From the NCBI GenBank assembly GCA_018653085.1, contig JABIAY010000039.1, forward strand, positions 1 through 53,498: a stretch of DNA of 53,498 bases, in the 5' to 3' direction. Under the pieces are notes generated by a model. It had not been told where the DNA came from. It did not search any database and saw only the letters and a program-made list of their open reading frames with translations. The position numbers were made by a program, and so were the translations under genes. Within the stretch, counting starts at the first letter, position 1. Every line of letters starts with the position of its first letter. Shown here in pieces: positions 35,190-43,197 of this stretch. This stretch comes from Nitrospina sp. (GTDB taxonomy: Bacteria; Nitrospinota; Nitrospinia; Nitrospinales; VA-1).

Positions 35190-36288
35190 GGACAACCTCA
35201 GCAATCAGCTCTTCCCATGACTGAACTATTTTATCCAGCGAGTAGATTTCTGTTATTTTTTGGGCTTGCTCACCCAAACTTTTTCGTAATTCGGCCGATG
35301 CCATCAACCGCTCCAACGAAGATGACAACTCCTGAATACTTTCTGGCGGAACCAGCAAACCATTCACTCCATCCTGAATCAATTCAGATGGACCCGAGCG
35401 ACAATCAAAACTGACAACCGGCAAACCACAGGCCATGGCCTCGCCCAACACATTGGGGAATCCTTCAGACCGGGATGACAGCACAAAAATATCCACCTGC
35501 GACATAGTTTGGTGATGCTCTTTAGTCAGTCCCGGAAACCGCACTCGCTCCCGCAAACCCAATTCGTCTCTCAAGCTTTCCAAGGTTTTTCTTTGCACTC
35601 CTTCTCCCCATATTTCCAGTACCCAATCAGGAAATTTATTACACAGTGGGGCAAAAGCCCTTAAGAGAAGGTCAAATCCTTTCACTTCACGAAGTCCACC
35701 CATCGCCATCAGAGTTTTTGAATTTGTTTCGGACTTCAAAGCCGGCTCTGAATATTCAGGAACCAGCACAGGATTGGGAATAATGCGCTTGGGGATTGAG
35801 GAGGAAAAAAAATCGCACGCGTCACGGGTTTGCAGCACCAGACGGGCCGACCTTTTATAAACCACTTGCCGCAACAGAGAGCAGAGCTTGCTGATATTAA
35901 AAGCAGGGTGGCTTCTTTCAGAAACTATCACAGGTATCTTTAAGCCTATCGTCGCCATCAAGGTCAAGATATTCATCTGGTCAATAAAAGCGAGGACTGC
36001 ATCCGGCCCACTCTTTCTAATCGCCTTGCGGAGCACCCAGGGTCTTAAAAAATGCACCTTGATCGCTTTCCACCACCCCCCCTGCTCCCGCTTTAGAGAC
36101 AAGGGCCAATGTTGAACATCAGAGTGTAGTTTAAAAAAAGCAGGTTCACTGCCACTGTCAAAGGTCAGCACTGTCACAGACCAGCCTTTTTTGCACAGTT
36201 CATTGGCAAGAAGCGTTAAGACCCTTTCTGCGCCTCCCGCTGAAAGCTGGTGAATCACAAAAGTCAATCGCCCTTTGGATATCGGCAA
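35179..36288 (-). CDS. glycosyltransferase family 4, copy 1
   Basis: 369-residue GT-B enzyme that transfers a sugar from a nucleotide donor. N-terminal domain: LTFVIHQLSAGGAERVLTLL. C-terminal donor-binding domain: GEGVQRKTLESLRDELGL, VRFPGL, FVLSSRSEGFPNVLGEAM (EX7E motif, ESxGxPN-like) and GPSELIQDGVNGLLVPP. The start is a TTG (PISKGRLTF) preceded by AGGAG, the same as in the adjacent paralogue. It is the tandem duplicate of the next gene; the two share most of the C-terminal half but differ in the N-terminal acceptor domain. Confidence 0.9.
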   Translation of the reverse strand: MPISKGRLTFVIHQLSAGGAERVLTLLANELCKKGWSVTVLTFDSGSEPAFFKLHSDVQHWPLSLKREQGGWWKAIKVHFLRPWVLRKAIRKSGPDAVLAFIDQMNILTLMATIGLKIPVIVSERSHPAFNISKLCSLLRQVVYKRSARLVLQTRDACDFFSSSIPKRIIPNPVLVPEYSEPALKSETNSKTLMAMGGLREVKGFDLLLRAFAPLCNKFPDWVLEIWGEGVQRKTLESLRDELGLRERVRFPGLTKEHHQTMSQVDIFVLSSRSEGFPNVLGEAMACGLPVVSFDCRSGPSELIQDGVNGLLVPPESIQELSSSLERLMASAELRKSLGEQAQKITEIYSLDKIVQSWEELIAEVVRGQ

Positions 36289-36319
36289 ACGGTTCTCCTG
36301 TCAAATAGGTCCGGCGGCT

Positions 36320-37438
36320 TTATATTTTATGCTCATGGACAACTTCGCCAATCAGCTCTTCCCATGACTGAATTATTTTATCCAGTGAGTAGCTTTCTGT
36401 TATCTTTCGGGCTTGCTCACCCAGACTTTTTCTTAATTCGACCGATGCCAGCAACCGCTCCAACGAAGATGACAATTCCTGAATATTTTCTGGCGGAACC
36501 AGCAAACCATTCACTCCGTCTTGAATCAATTCCGATGGACCCGAGTGGCAGTCAAAACTGACAACCGGCAAACCACAAGCCATGGCCTCACCCAACACAT
36601 TGGGAAATCCCTCAGACCGGGATGACAGCACAAAAATATCCGCCTGCGACATGGTTTTGTGAGGCTCTTTAGTAAGTCCCGGAAACCGCACTCGTTCCCG
36701 CAAACCCAATTCATCACGCAAGTTTTCCAAAGCCTCCTTTTGCACTCCTTCCCCCCATATTTCCAGCACCCAATCGGGGAACTTATCACACAGTGGAGCA
36801 AATGCTTTTAAGAGAAGGTCAAATCCTTTCAGCGCATAAAGTCCACCCATCGTCATCAGAGTTTTTGAATTTGTCTCGGACTTCAAAACAGGTACTGAAT
36901 ATTCAGGAACCAGTACAGGATTAGGAATGATGCCCTTTGGGATTGAGGAGGAAAAAAAATCGCACGCGTCACGGGTTTGCAGTACCAAGCGTGCCGACCT
37001 TTTATAAACTGTTTGCCGCAATAAAAGCCAGAACTTTCCCATCAGGGAAAAATCCGGGTTTCCCCTTTCAGAAATTATTACAGGTATCTTTAATCCTACC
37101 GTCGCCACCAAAGTCAGGATGTTGGTCAAGTCAATAAAAGCGATGACCGCATCCGGCCTGCTCTTTCTAATCGCCCTGCGGAGTAACCAGGGTCTTAAAA
37201 ACTGAACTTTCACCGTTTTCCACCACCCCCCCTGCTCCCGCATCAAAGACAAGGGCTCATGCTGAACACCGGAATGAAGTTCAAAAAAAGGAGGTTCACT
37301 GCCATTGTCAAAGGTCAACACTGTCACCGACCAGCCTTTTGCGCACAGCTCATTGGCAAGAAGCGTTAAAACTCTTTGCGCTCCTCCCGCTGAAATTTTG
37401 TAAATCACAAAAGTCAATCGCCCTTTGGATGTCGGCAA
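36320..37438 (-). CDS. glycosyltransferase family 4, copy 2 (tandem paralogue)
   Basis: About 372 residues, clearly homologous to the preceding enzyme along the whole length; by eye roughly 80-85% of residues are identical. The donor-domain motifs are the same (GEGVQKEALENLRDELGL, FVLSSRSEGFPNVLGEAM). Divergence concentrates in the N-terminal half: PVIISERGNPDFSLMGKFWLL versus PVIVSERSHPAFNISKLCSLL. A TTG start with an upstream AGGAG is used, as in copy 1; a longer frame would add 17 unrelated residues from an earlier ATG. Likely product of a recent tandem duplication, giving different acceptors. Confidence 0.88.
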   Translation of the reverse strand: MPTSKGRLTFVIYKISAGGAQRVLTLLANELCAKGWSVTVLTFDNGSEPPFFELHSGVQHEPLSLMREQGGWWKTVKVQFLRPWLLRRAIRKSRPDAVIAFIDLTNILTLVATVGLKIPVIISERGNPDFSLMGKFWLLLRQTVYKRSARLVLQTRDACDFFSSSIPKGIIPNPVLVPEYSVPVLKSETNSKTLMTMGGLYALKGFDLLLKAFAPLCDKFPDWVLEIWGEGVQKEALENLRDELGLRERVRFPGLTKEPHKTMSQADIFVLSSRSEGFPNVLGEAMACGLPVVSFDCHSGPSELIQDGVNGLLVPPENIQELSSSLERLLASVELRKSLGEQARKITESYSLDKIIQSWEELIGEVVHEHKI

Positions 37439-37485
37439 ACGGTTCTCCTGATGGGGTATCACGCTAGCGGCGGCCCGCCGGTCTT

Positions 37486-38172
37486 TCAAGTAGGTTTCCA
37501 GATTTCTTTTATAATTTTCCAGCGCTTGCCTTCGTTTTTCCAGGTCAGTTCTTTCCGGCCTATATCTGAAACCCGGTCTGATTTAAAGTCCTGGACAAAT
37601 GACATTTCGATGGTCTCATCGTTTTGCTTCATTTGAATATCGCTGACCTGGATAGTGATCTCTGAGTTTCGGCTCAAAGCAGAGCGACGTTGTGATGCCC
37701 ATTCTTTGCGGGATTTTTTGGGGTCCTCAAAGTTTTTCGAATAAAAAGACAGGTAGGCGTTGACCTCTCCCTCTTCCCAGGCTTTCAGCCAGATCAGGAA
37801 CTGGGAGACCACAACATCAATGGAGTCTCCTGTATCTTCCGAACCAGAAGGACTTTCCTTAGAGAGGACAACCATGGCAGAAATCCCCTGGCTTTTCTTC
37901 AGGTCCCGGACAACCTGCAGGGCCTCTTCTTTAGAGGGATAAGGCCCAACACGCACCTTGTACCACTTGGAGTTTTCGCCTTTTATCACAAAAGGCGTAT
38001 AGCCTTTCTTTTTGATACGGGATACAAAACGTTCCGCATTCTTCTCCTCATGGAATGAACCCAACTGAGCCGTCCACCCCTTTTCAGAGTTGGCCATGAC
38101 CAACGAAGCAAAGGCCCAAAGCCCAAATACAGCTCCCATTAATATTAATTTGTGTTTACGGAAAGAGAACAT
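37486..38172 (-). CDS. SPOR-domain protein with NTF2-like C-terminal domain
   Basis: 229 residues from the ATG of MFSFRKHKL. A signal anchor (about 8-27) is followed by a SPOR domain (about 32-105; WTAQLGSFHEEKNAERFV, YKVRVGPYPSKEEALQVV). The C-terminal domain (about 120-228; FLIWLKAWEEGEVNAYLSFYS and WKNEGKRWKIIKEIWK) has the fold pattern of nuclear-transport-factor-2-like domains, often attached to cell-wall proteins. This SPOR-NTF2 pairing is known in envelope proteins. An earlier ATG adds an unlikely Cys-rich tail. Adjacent to the GT4 paralogues; separate function presumed. Confidence 0.78.
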   Translation of the reverse strand: MFSFRKHKLILMGAVFGLWAFASLVMANSEKGWTAQLGSFHEEKNAERFVSRIKKKGYTPFVIKGENSKWYKVRVGPYPSKEEALQVVRDLKKSQGISAMVVLSKESPSGSEDTGDSIDVVVSQFLIWLKAWEEGEVNAYLSFYSKNFEDPKKSRKEWASQRRSALSRNSEITIQVSDIQMKQNDETIEMSFVQDFKSDRVSDIGRKELTWKNEGKRWKIIKEIWKPT

Positions 38173-38271
38173 TGTAGTTGCGCACCCATGGCGGCAAGTA
38201 AGAAGGAATCCAACGCAGCAGACCCTAAAATGCACTAAAACCTATTATAAAACAAATATTTATTAAGAGCC

Positions 38272-38350
38272 ACTCGGCGTGGGGCCAACTAGCAGTAGCA
38301 TTATCGGCAACAAAGAGTTATCTCGGTCTAATGAGTTCTTGCTAGCCAGC
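38272..38350 (-). repeat. dispersed repeat R2, inverted copy
   Basis: Reverse complement of the R2 unit: GGCAAC-AAAGAGTTATCTCGGTC, ATGAGTTCTTGC and GGGGCCAACTAGCAG. It sits between the SPOR-NTF2 gene and the thioredoxin-like gene. Confidence 0.7.
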
Positions 38351-38357
38351 TCTCCTG

Positions 38358-38843
38358 TTAAAGCATTTTTTTAATATGCGCCACCAGTTGATCGGCACTG
38401 ACAGCCGGAGCCCGGGCATTTAAAATACCCTTTTGATCAATGACTAAAACAGTTGGCATATCTCTTTGCAAATAAGACTGGTAAACCCATTTCACCGGAT
38501 CAATCAAATAGGGAAACTGCACCTTTTCCGGGAACTTGCTGAGGTACCCCGCAACAGCCTCTCTGGAGTCCCCATTGGTGTTGATCCCCAATATCACCAC
38601 TTGATCTTCACTCAACCGGGCTCTCACCTTATTGAACTCCATAGCCTGGTTCATACAGGGAACACAAATATGGAACATACCTATTAGAACCACCTTGCCC
38701 TTGAAGTCCGATAAAGCTACCTGTTTTCCATCCATAGACTGCAAAGAAAATTCAGGAGCCTGCTCCCCAGGAGAAGGAGCCCCTGCAAAGGCCGGAACAA
38801 CCGCTAAACCCATGAAAACTAATGACAGAAATATTTTTCGCAT
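38358..38843 (-). CDS. periplasmic thioredoxin-like protein (TlpA/peroxiredoxin type)
   Basis: About 161 residues. Signal peptide to PAFAG (about 1-20), then a thioredoxin fold with the redox pair FHICVPCMNQAM (CxxC about 60-63), the strand FKGKVVLIGM and the cis-Pro segment RDMPTVLVIDQKG. The ATG preceded by GGAG (6-bp spacing) is the start. It lies divergent from the cupredoxin gene and near the tri-haem cytochrome, so it may serve in reducing copper or haem-site cysteines. It differs from the TlpA at 16204 in the CVPC motif. Confidence 0.85.
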   Translation of the reverse strand: MRKIFLSLVFMGLAVVPAFAGAPSPGEQAPEFSLQSMDGKQVALSDFKGKVVLIGMFHICVPCMNQAMEFNKVRARLSEDQVVILGINTNGDSREAVAGYLSKFPEKVQFPYLIDPVKWVYQSYLQRDMPTVLVIDQKGILNARAPAVSADQLVAHIKKML

Positions 38844-39047
38844 AACGTGCTCCATTTCATGGAATATTTTATGAGGAAATCCCCTCTTTAGTGAGGGAAG
38901 GTTTTTACCTTTAAATCCATTTTAAATCAGAGCAAACTAATTTAAAAGGGATTTCAAAAACACTAAAAAAAGCAACATTTTGAGCTAAAACTCTTCCTTG
39001 ACTTGGTACGGATTTTATACTAAAAAACAGGTGTAATCCTTTAATTC

Positions 39048-39148
39048 TCCTAGGCTTTGCCCTGAGATATGGGTTTCAGTCCCAAGCTAGCGATTTTCAT
39101 CTAAGGAGGCCCCGTCCCTTGCGGCAAGCACTTGAGGGTGCTTTTTTT
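39048..39148 (+). ncRNA. possible structured leader RNA with terminator
   Basis: Upstream of the cupredoxin gene is a G/C-rich stretch bearing CCTGAGATATGGGTTTCAGTC and CTAAGGAGGCCCCGTCC, followed by a terminator-like hairpin. It stands out from AT-rich flanking DNA and lies in the 5' leader of the gene, so it may be an attenuator, a riboswitch or a small RNA. I could not match it to a known riboswitch; a loose likeness to the 5' part of 6S RNA (CTGAGAT, CAGTCCC) is too weak to name it. Confidence 0.3.
39126..39148 (+). terminator. rho-independent terminator in leader
   Basis: Hairpin AAGCAC/GTGCTT with loop TTGAGG, then seven T residues (39142-39148). It lies about 80 bp upstream of the cupredoxin start, so it could end a short leader transcript or an antiterminator could regulate the operon. 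Confidence 0.6.
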
Positions 39149-39229
39149 CAATGGGTTAGGCCGCTTGAACAATAAATTGAAAACAACGATTCATCCCCGT
39201 TGCTAACTTTTGACACGAGGGTTTTAAGA

Positions 39230-40087
39230 ATGAAAAAAATATTGTTCCTCCCCAAAGTATTGCTAGTCCTGGCCATCTTGTTGACATTCTCCCTTCCGGC
39301 TTTTGCTTATCAGGAAATCGATGTACAAAACGGAGGAACAGTAAAGGGAAGCACCACAATGATTGGTAAAATGCCCTTCCCCCGCACTTACCATCTGGTT
39401 TTGTTCCCCAACATCGATATGTGCGCCGAAGTGGATACCGATGATGAAATGAACCGGGTTCTTGACGATTTCAAAGTTTCACCGGGTGGGGGACTCAAAG
39501 ATGTGGTCATCATTCTGGAGCATGTCGAAGCCGGAAAGCCATTCAACAAAGAACCCATCATGATTCTTTCCGAAAACTGTAAGTTTTTTCCGGATGTCAA
39601 TGTTATCCGGCAGGGAGAAGCCTTTAAGGTCGACAATGTCGATGCGGTCATGCATAACAGCCAAGTCTATCAAAAGGAAAGAGGGAAAATTCTGCTGAAT
39701 ATCCCCATCCCCGCTGAGGAAGTTTCTGATGGAATCGTTAATTTCAAAAAGAAGTACAAGATCATGCAGATGATTTGTGGAATGCACGAGTTCATGCAGA
39801 CCTGGGGTTACCGGGTACAGAATCCCTACTACTTCAAAACCGGTCAGGATGGGAACTTCAATATCGGAGATATCCCGCCGGGAGAATACGTAGTTAATGC
39901 CTGGCACTACTTGATGAAACCGCAAAAAAGGAAAATCAAAATTGTCGCAGGCGAAACAATTGACCTGAACTTTGTGTTTGACGCAGATCGGGTTATTCGA
40001 CCTTTTTACGAAACCATCAAATCTGGCAGAATCAAAAAAGATGCGGTCGTTCCGGGAACCGCAAAAGGAAAAGAATTGGGGCGCTAG
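39230..40087 (+). CDS. periplasmic cupredoxin-family protein
   Basis: 285 residues from the ATG of MKKILFLPKV, with GAGG nine bases upstream; a TTG ten codons earlier is less likely. Signal peptide to FAYQE (about 26). The mature chain has a Cys pair (65, 117) and a cupredoxin-like copper site: His142, Cys183-x2-His186-x2-Met189, the loop spacing of amicyanin. A C-terminal carboxypeptidase-regulatory-like beta-sandwich follows (NPYYFKTGQDGNFNIGDIPP). Homologous to the genes at 11037 and 51807. The next gene (tri-haem cytochrome) starts 2 bp later, so it may hand electrons to that protein. Confidence 0.85.
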   Translation: MKKILFLPKVLLVLAILLTFSLPAFAYQEIDVQNGGTVKGSTTMIGKMPFPRTYHLVLFPNIDMCAEVDTDDEMNRVLDDFKVSPGGGLKDVVIILEHVEAGKPFNKEPIMILSENCKFFPDVNVIRQGEAFKVDNVDAVMHNSQVYQKERGKILLNIPIPAEEVSDGIVNFKKKYKIMQMICGMHEFMQTWGYRVQNPYYFKTGQDGNFNIGDIPPGEYVVNAWHYLMKPQKRKIKIVAGETIDLNFVFDADRVIRPFYETIKSGRIKKDAVVPGTAKGKELGR

Positions 40088-40088
40088 C

Positions 40089-41993
40089 TTGAAGCCATTG
40101 AAAAAACCCTTTTATTGGTTTGGTGCGTTTCATCTGCTCCTTTTTTGTAGCCTGACAATATCTCCAGCCTGGGGGTTCACTCCTCCGCCCTCTGAAGATG
40201 TGCCAAAAGCCTTTACCCTTAAAGGTAAACAAGTCGCCCTCAGTAGCCTGCACAACCCTTACAAAGATGATCCCAAAGCCCTTTATCAGGGCGGTGCCTT
40301 ATATACAAAACATTGTTTTTTCTGCCACGGCGACCTGCTTGACGGTAACGGCCTGTTTGGGAAAAGTTTTTTCCCGCCTCCGGCGGATTTCACCCGACTC
40401 GACTCAATCCTCTCCCGGCCTCAGGGTTATACCTTCTGGCGTATCATGAAAGGGGGCCAGGGGCTCCCGGAAAAATACGAACCCTGGAACTCTGCCATGC
40501 CCGCATGGGAAGAAAGCCTGAGCACAAAAGACGTTTGGAAAATCATCACCTATGTCTACGAAACCGCAGGACAATGGCATGCCAAGCCTGGCAAACAAGA
40601 ACCCCCTTCCCTGGAAAGAGGAAAACAGGTCTACCTGAAAAAATGCGCCTATTGCCATGGCGAAACAGGCAAGGGCGATGGCCCATCAGCCGATTACTCA
40701 ATGCCGCAACCACGAAACCTGACCAAAGGTCATATAAAACTCCGATCCACTTCCTTTGGAAAAATTCCAACCGATGAGGACTTGTTCAATGCCATCACCA
40801 ACGGGATGCGGGGAACCACCATGCCCGGCTGGAAACATCTCCCCAAGAATGACCGCAAGAGCCTGGTGATATATGTTAAGTCCCTATCGAAAAAGTTTGA
40901 AAAGTTTAAGAAAAGAGGCAAGAGCCATAAGATCATAAAAGTCTCCAAAGAACCGGCCCTGTCCAAAGAAAGTGTGGCGCGAGGTAAAGAACTGTTTATG
41001 GCAAATTGCTCCGGGTGCCACGGCGTTGAAGGGCGAGGCGATGGCGTGACCACGTACCGCATTATAGATTATTCATCCAACGCCATCTGGCCGAGAAACC
41101 TGAGAGAGCCCTGGACCTTTCGCAGAGGAAGTTCCCGCATGGACATCTTTAAAACCCTGCGCACGGGCTTTTCCACAACTTCCATGCCCAAGTTCTCACC
41201 AAGAATTTTCAAGGACAAACAAATTTGGGATATTGTAAATTTCGTCAGCACCCTGCCGCTTCCCGTCAAACCTAAAATGCAAAGTCCTATCCACGCAAAA
41301 AAAGTAGCGGGAGAAATTTCGGATGACTTCAACGCTCCTGTGTGGAAAGACGCTCAATCCAGCTTCATTCCCCTGGGAGGTCAGCTTCAGGCGAAACCCA
41401 AATCCTATTTCCCAACGGTGCGTAACCTGACCGTACGAGCGGCACATAACGGCAAAGAAGTTGCTCTCTATATCGACTGGACCGACCATTCTCTCGATCC
41501 GGCCTTGAAAGAGTTTATGGATGTAGAAGAATCCCCTCCTCCGCCTCTTCCAGAACATATGCAGGGCGGAGAAGCAGATGAACCTGAGGAACGCGCCGCC
41601 CCCGATCACCCGGATGCCGTCGCAGTGCAGTTCCCGGTGAACCTGGACGCTCAAACACCTTACTTTCTCAACGGCGATGCCGATCACCCCGTCAACATCT
41701 GGAAGTGGACAACCGCCACGAATAAAGCCGCAGAATTCAACGCTAACGGGCTAGAAAAATGGAAGCCTCAAGATGATCTGAGTCAAGTAGTAAAGGTCAA
41801 AGCAGGTTACCGGTATGGACAGTATTCCGTAATAATAAAACGTAAACTAAAAGTCATTCACGAGAAAATTGATATCCAGTTCCAAACCGGACGTCCCATC
41901 CCCATCGCCTTCAACGTCTGGGACGGTTACCACGAAGAGACCGGCAACAAAAAATCCATCTCCTCCTGGTTCACCCTCTGGCTCGACGAATAA
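40089..41993 (+). CDS. tri-haem cytochrome c fused to NXR/DMSOR gamma-subunit-like domain
   Basis: 634 residues from a TTG start just after the cupredoxin stop, with a signal peptide (PFYWFGAFHLLLFCSLTISP). Three class I haem domains have CFFCH (about 76-80), CAYCH (186-190) and CSGCH (307-311), each with a distal Met in a SxMP or TTMP motif (about 137, 245, 366). The C-terminal 200 residues (from about 411) match the EB_dh/gamma subunit of type II DMSO reductases, including nitrite oxidoreductase NxrC. It ends YHEETGNKKSISSWFTLWLDE. It fits a periplasmic electron conduit; no alpha or beta subunit gene is in the window. Confidence 0.82.
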   Translation: MKPLKKPFYWFGAFHLLLFCSLTISPAWGFTPPPSEDVPKAFTLKGKQVALSSLHNPYKDDPKALYQGGALYTKHCFFCHGDLLDGNGLFGKSFFPPPADFTRLDSILSRPQGYTFWRIMKGGQGLPEKYEPWNSAMPAWEESLSTKDVWKIITYVYETAGQWHAKPGKQEPPSLERGKQVYLKKCAYCHGETGKGDGPSADYSMPQPRNLTKGHIKLRSTSFGKIPTDEDLFNAITNGMRGTTMPGWKHLPKNDRKSLVIYVKSLSKKFEKFKKRGKSHKIIKVSKEPALSKESVARGKELFMANCSGCHGVEGRGDGVTTYRIIDYSSNAIWPRNLREPWTFRRGSSRMDIFKTLRTGFSTTSMPKFSPRIFKDKQIWDIVNFVSTLPLPVKPKMQSPIHAKKVAGEISDDFNAPVWKDAQSSFIPLGGQLQAKPKSYFPTVRNLTVRAAHNGKEVALYIDWTDHSLDPALKEFMDVEESPPPPLPEHMQGGEADEPEERAAPDHPDAVAVQFPVNLDAQTPYFLNGDADHPVNIWKWTTATNKAAEFNANGLEKWKPQDDLSQVVKVKAGYRYGQYSVIIKRKLKVIHEKIDIQFQTGRPIPIAFNVWDGYHEETGNKKSISSWFTLWLDE

Positions 41994-42172
41994 CTCCCTA
42001 GCCGCTGCTAGCCGCAGGGGCAGTGTTTATTTCCCGACCGTTCCGCCAAACCAGCATCCTCACATAGTATCCTGTATGGTATATTCCCACACTAGGAGCT
42101 TGCTTCAGTAAGCTAGTATAGTTGTGGTCAAGAAGCGACTCGATCCTTTTTTTAAATAACCAAGGAAAGCTA
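41994..42172. other. intergenic with R2-like remnant
   Basis: Contains GCTGCTAGCCGCAGGGGCAG, also found in part beside R2 at 13180-13200. No promoter is obvious. An AAGGA lies just upstream of the next gene's ATG (ribosome-binding site). Confidence 0.5.
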
Positions 42173-42907
42173 ATGGATTTGAGTACCGGAAAAGCTGCGC
42201 TTGCATTAAGAGAGCGAATAGTATCAAATTTTGAATTCGAGCATTGGGAAGAGGTCGGCCTTTTAACGGGATTTTCGGATCAAATTTCTAAGCATCCACG
42301 ATTACTCAGAAGTTTGCATTGGGGAGATGAGGATTACTCAGGAAATGTTCTTAATATTTTAAGGCAAATTGCAGACAAGGATTCTTCTGCCCTAAGCATC
42401 ATTGATGATTATATTAACAGTCACTTTGAAGGGGAAACTCATTACATATCTGCCAAGCCATCTGAGAAAAGAATAACTTTTTCCCCCAGCGTTTTTGAAA
42501 TCCCCAATGTCTCAGTGGAAAACAGCTTGGTCGCCATTATGATGCCATTTAAAGCAGAATTAGAACCAGTTTTTAAAACAATACGGGTTTCGTGCAATGA
42601 CGCTTCTTATCGTGCTTTACGAGTGGATGATATTTGGGAAGAAAGCACGATAATTCAAGACATATTCAACCTTCTTTTTCGCTCATCCATCGTCATAGTA
42701 GACTTCACTGGAAAAAATCCAAATGTTATGTATGAGACGGGGATAGCACATACTCTAGGAAAACTTGTTATTCCCATTTCTCAAAACATTGATGATGTCC
42801 CCTTTGACATGAAACACCACCGGGTTTTGCAATATCTTCCTAATAGTGAGGGTCTAGAGTCATTAAAGACTAAATTAACCCAGAAGCTTAAACAAGTCAG
42901 CCTCTAA
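42173..42907 (+). CDS. orphan protein with NDT/TIR-like nucleotide domain
   Basis: 244 residues from the ATG of MDLSTGKAAL, with AAGGA seven bases upstream; a longer frame has no ribosome-binding site. The C-terminal half (about 115-244) matches predicted nucleotide-binding proteins of the nucleoside 2-deoxyribosyltransferase/TIR-like superfamily: VAIMMPFKAELEPVFKTI, ALRVDDIWEESTI, IVDFTGKNPNVMYETG (catalytic-type Glu) and VPFDMKHHRVLQYL. Such domains act as NAD or nucleotide-cleaving effectors in conflict systems. The N-terminal helical domain is unidentified, possibly an adaptor. More AT-rich than its neighbours and flanked by repeats. No partner gene is adjacent. Confidence 0.7.
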   Translation: MDLSTGKAALALRERIVSNFEFEHWEEVGLLTGFSDQISKHPRLLRSLHWGDEDYSGNVLNILRQIADKDSSALSIIDDYINSHFEGETHYISAKPSEKRITFSPSVFEIPNVSVENSLVAIMMPFKAELEPVFKTIRVSCNDASYRALRVDDIWEESTIIQDIFNLLFRSSIVIVDFTGKNPNVMYETGIAHTLGKLVIPISQNIDDVPFDMKHHRVLQYLPNSEGLESLKTKLTQKLKQVSL

Positions 42908-42995
42908 GGCTTACTGATAAATTGCATAGATGACATTTGATCAAGGGGTCAAGTCGCTTCTTGACTACAAGTGAAAAACAACAGTGTTACTCCTC

Positions 42996-43093
42996 CGCAC
43001 GTCATCGCGAGCCGCGAAGCGGCGTGGCGACCCAGGCTTCATAACACAAACCCCTCTGGATTGCTTCGTCACCGCTGGTTCCTCGCAAAGACG
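42996..43093. repeat. MITE-like repeat R3, copy A
   Basis: About 98 bp starting CGCACGTCATCGCGAG and ending CCTCGCAAAGACG. The ends are inverted repeats (CGTCATCGCGAG and CTCGCAAAGACG, 10 of 12 matching). The interior is CCGCGAAGCGGCGTGGCGACC with GGATTGCTTCG. The same element recurs at 44055-44144, with mtfA between the two. Such CGTCATTGCGAG elements are found in many Gram-negative genomes. Confidence 0.85.
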
Positions 43094-43117
43094 TTTTAAG
43101 CAGTTTTCCGCCGATGT

Positions 43118-43197
43118 AAATCACCCCAGCCCTCTTTGAGAAAGAGGAAGCAAAACCAAACCCACCCTTCGACCCTTCAAGGAAGCCGATTGGTGGA
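43118..43197. repeat. dispersed repeat R1, decayed copy
   Basis: Starts AAATCACCCCAGCCCTCTTT as in the two full copies, but the rest is altered. It reaches into the 3' end of mtfA, whose last residues STNRLP are coded by it. Its position at a gene 3' end repeats the pattern of the other two copies. Confidence 0.6.

Noticed and set aside
39048-39148. Identification as 6S RNA or a TPP-type riboswitch
   Set aside because: Only the short strings CTGAGAT and CAGTCCC match; the length and the other conserved parts do not.
40089-41993. A full nitrite oxidoreductase operon
   Set aside because: Only a gamma-like domain is present; no alpha or beta subunit gene lies in the window.
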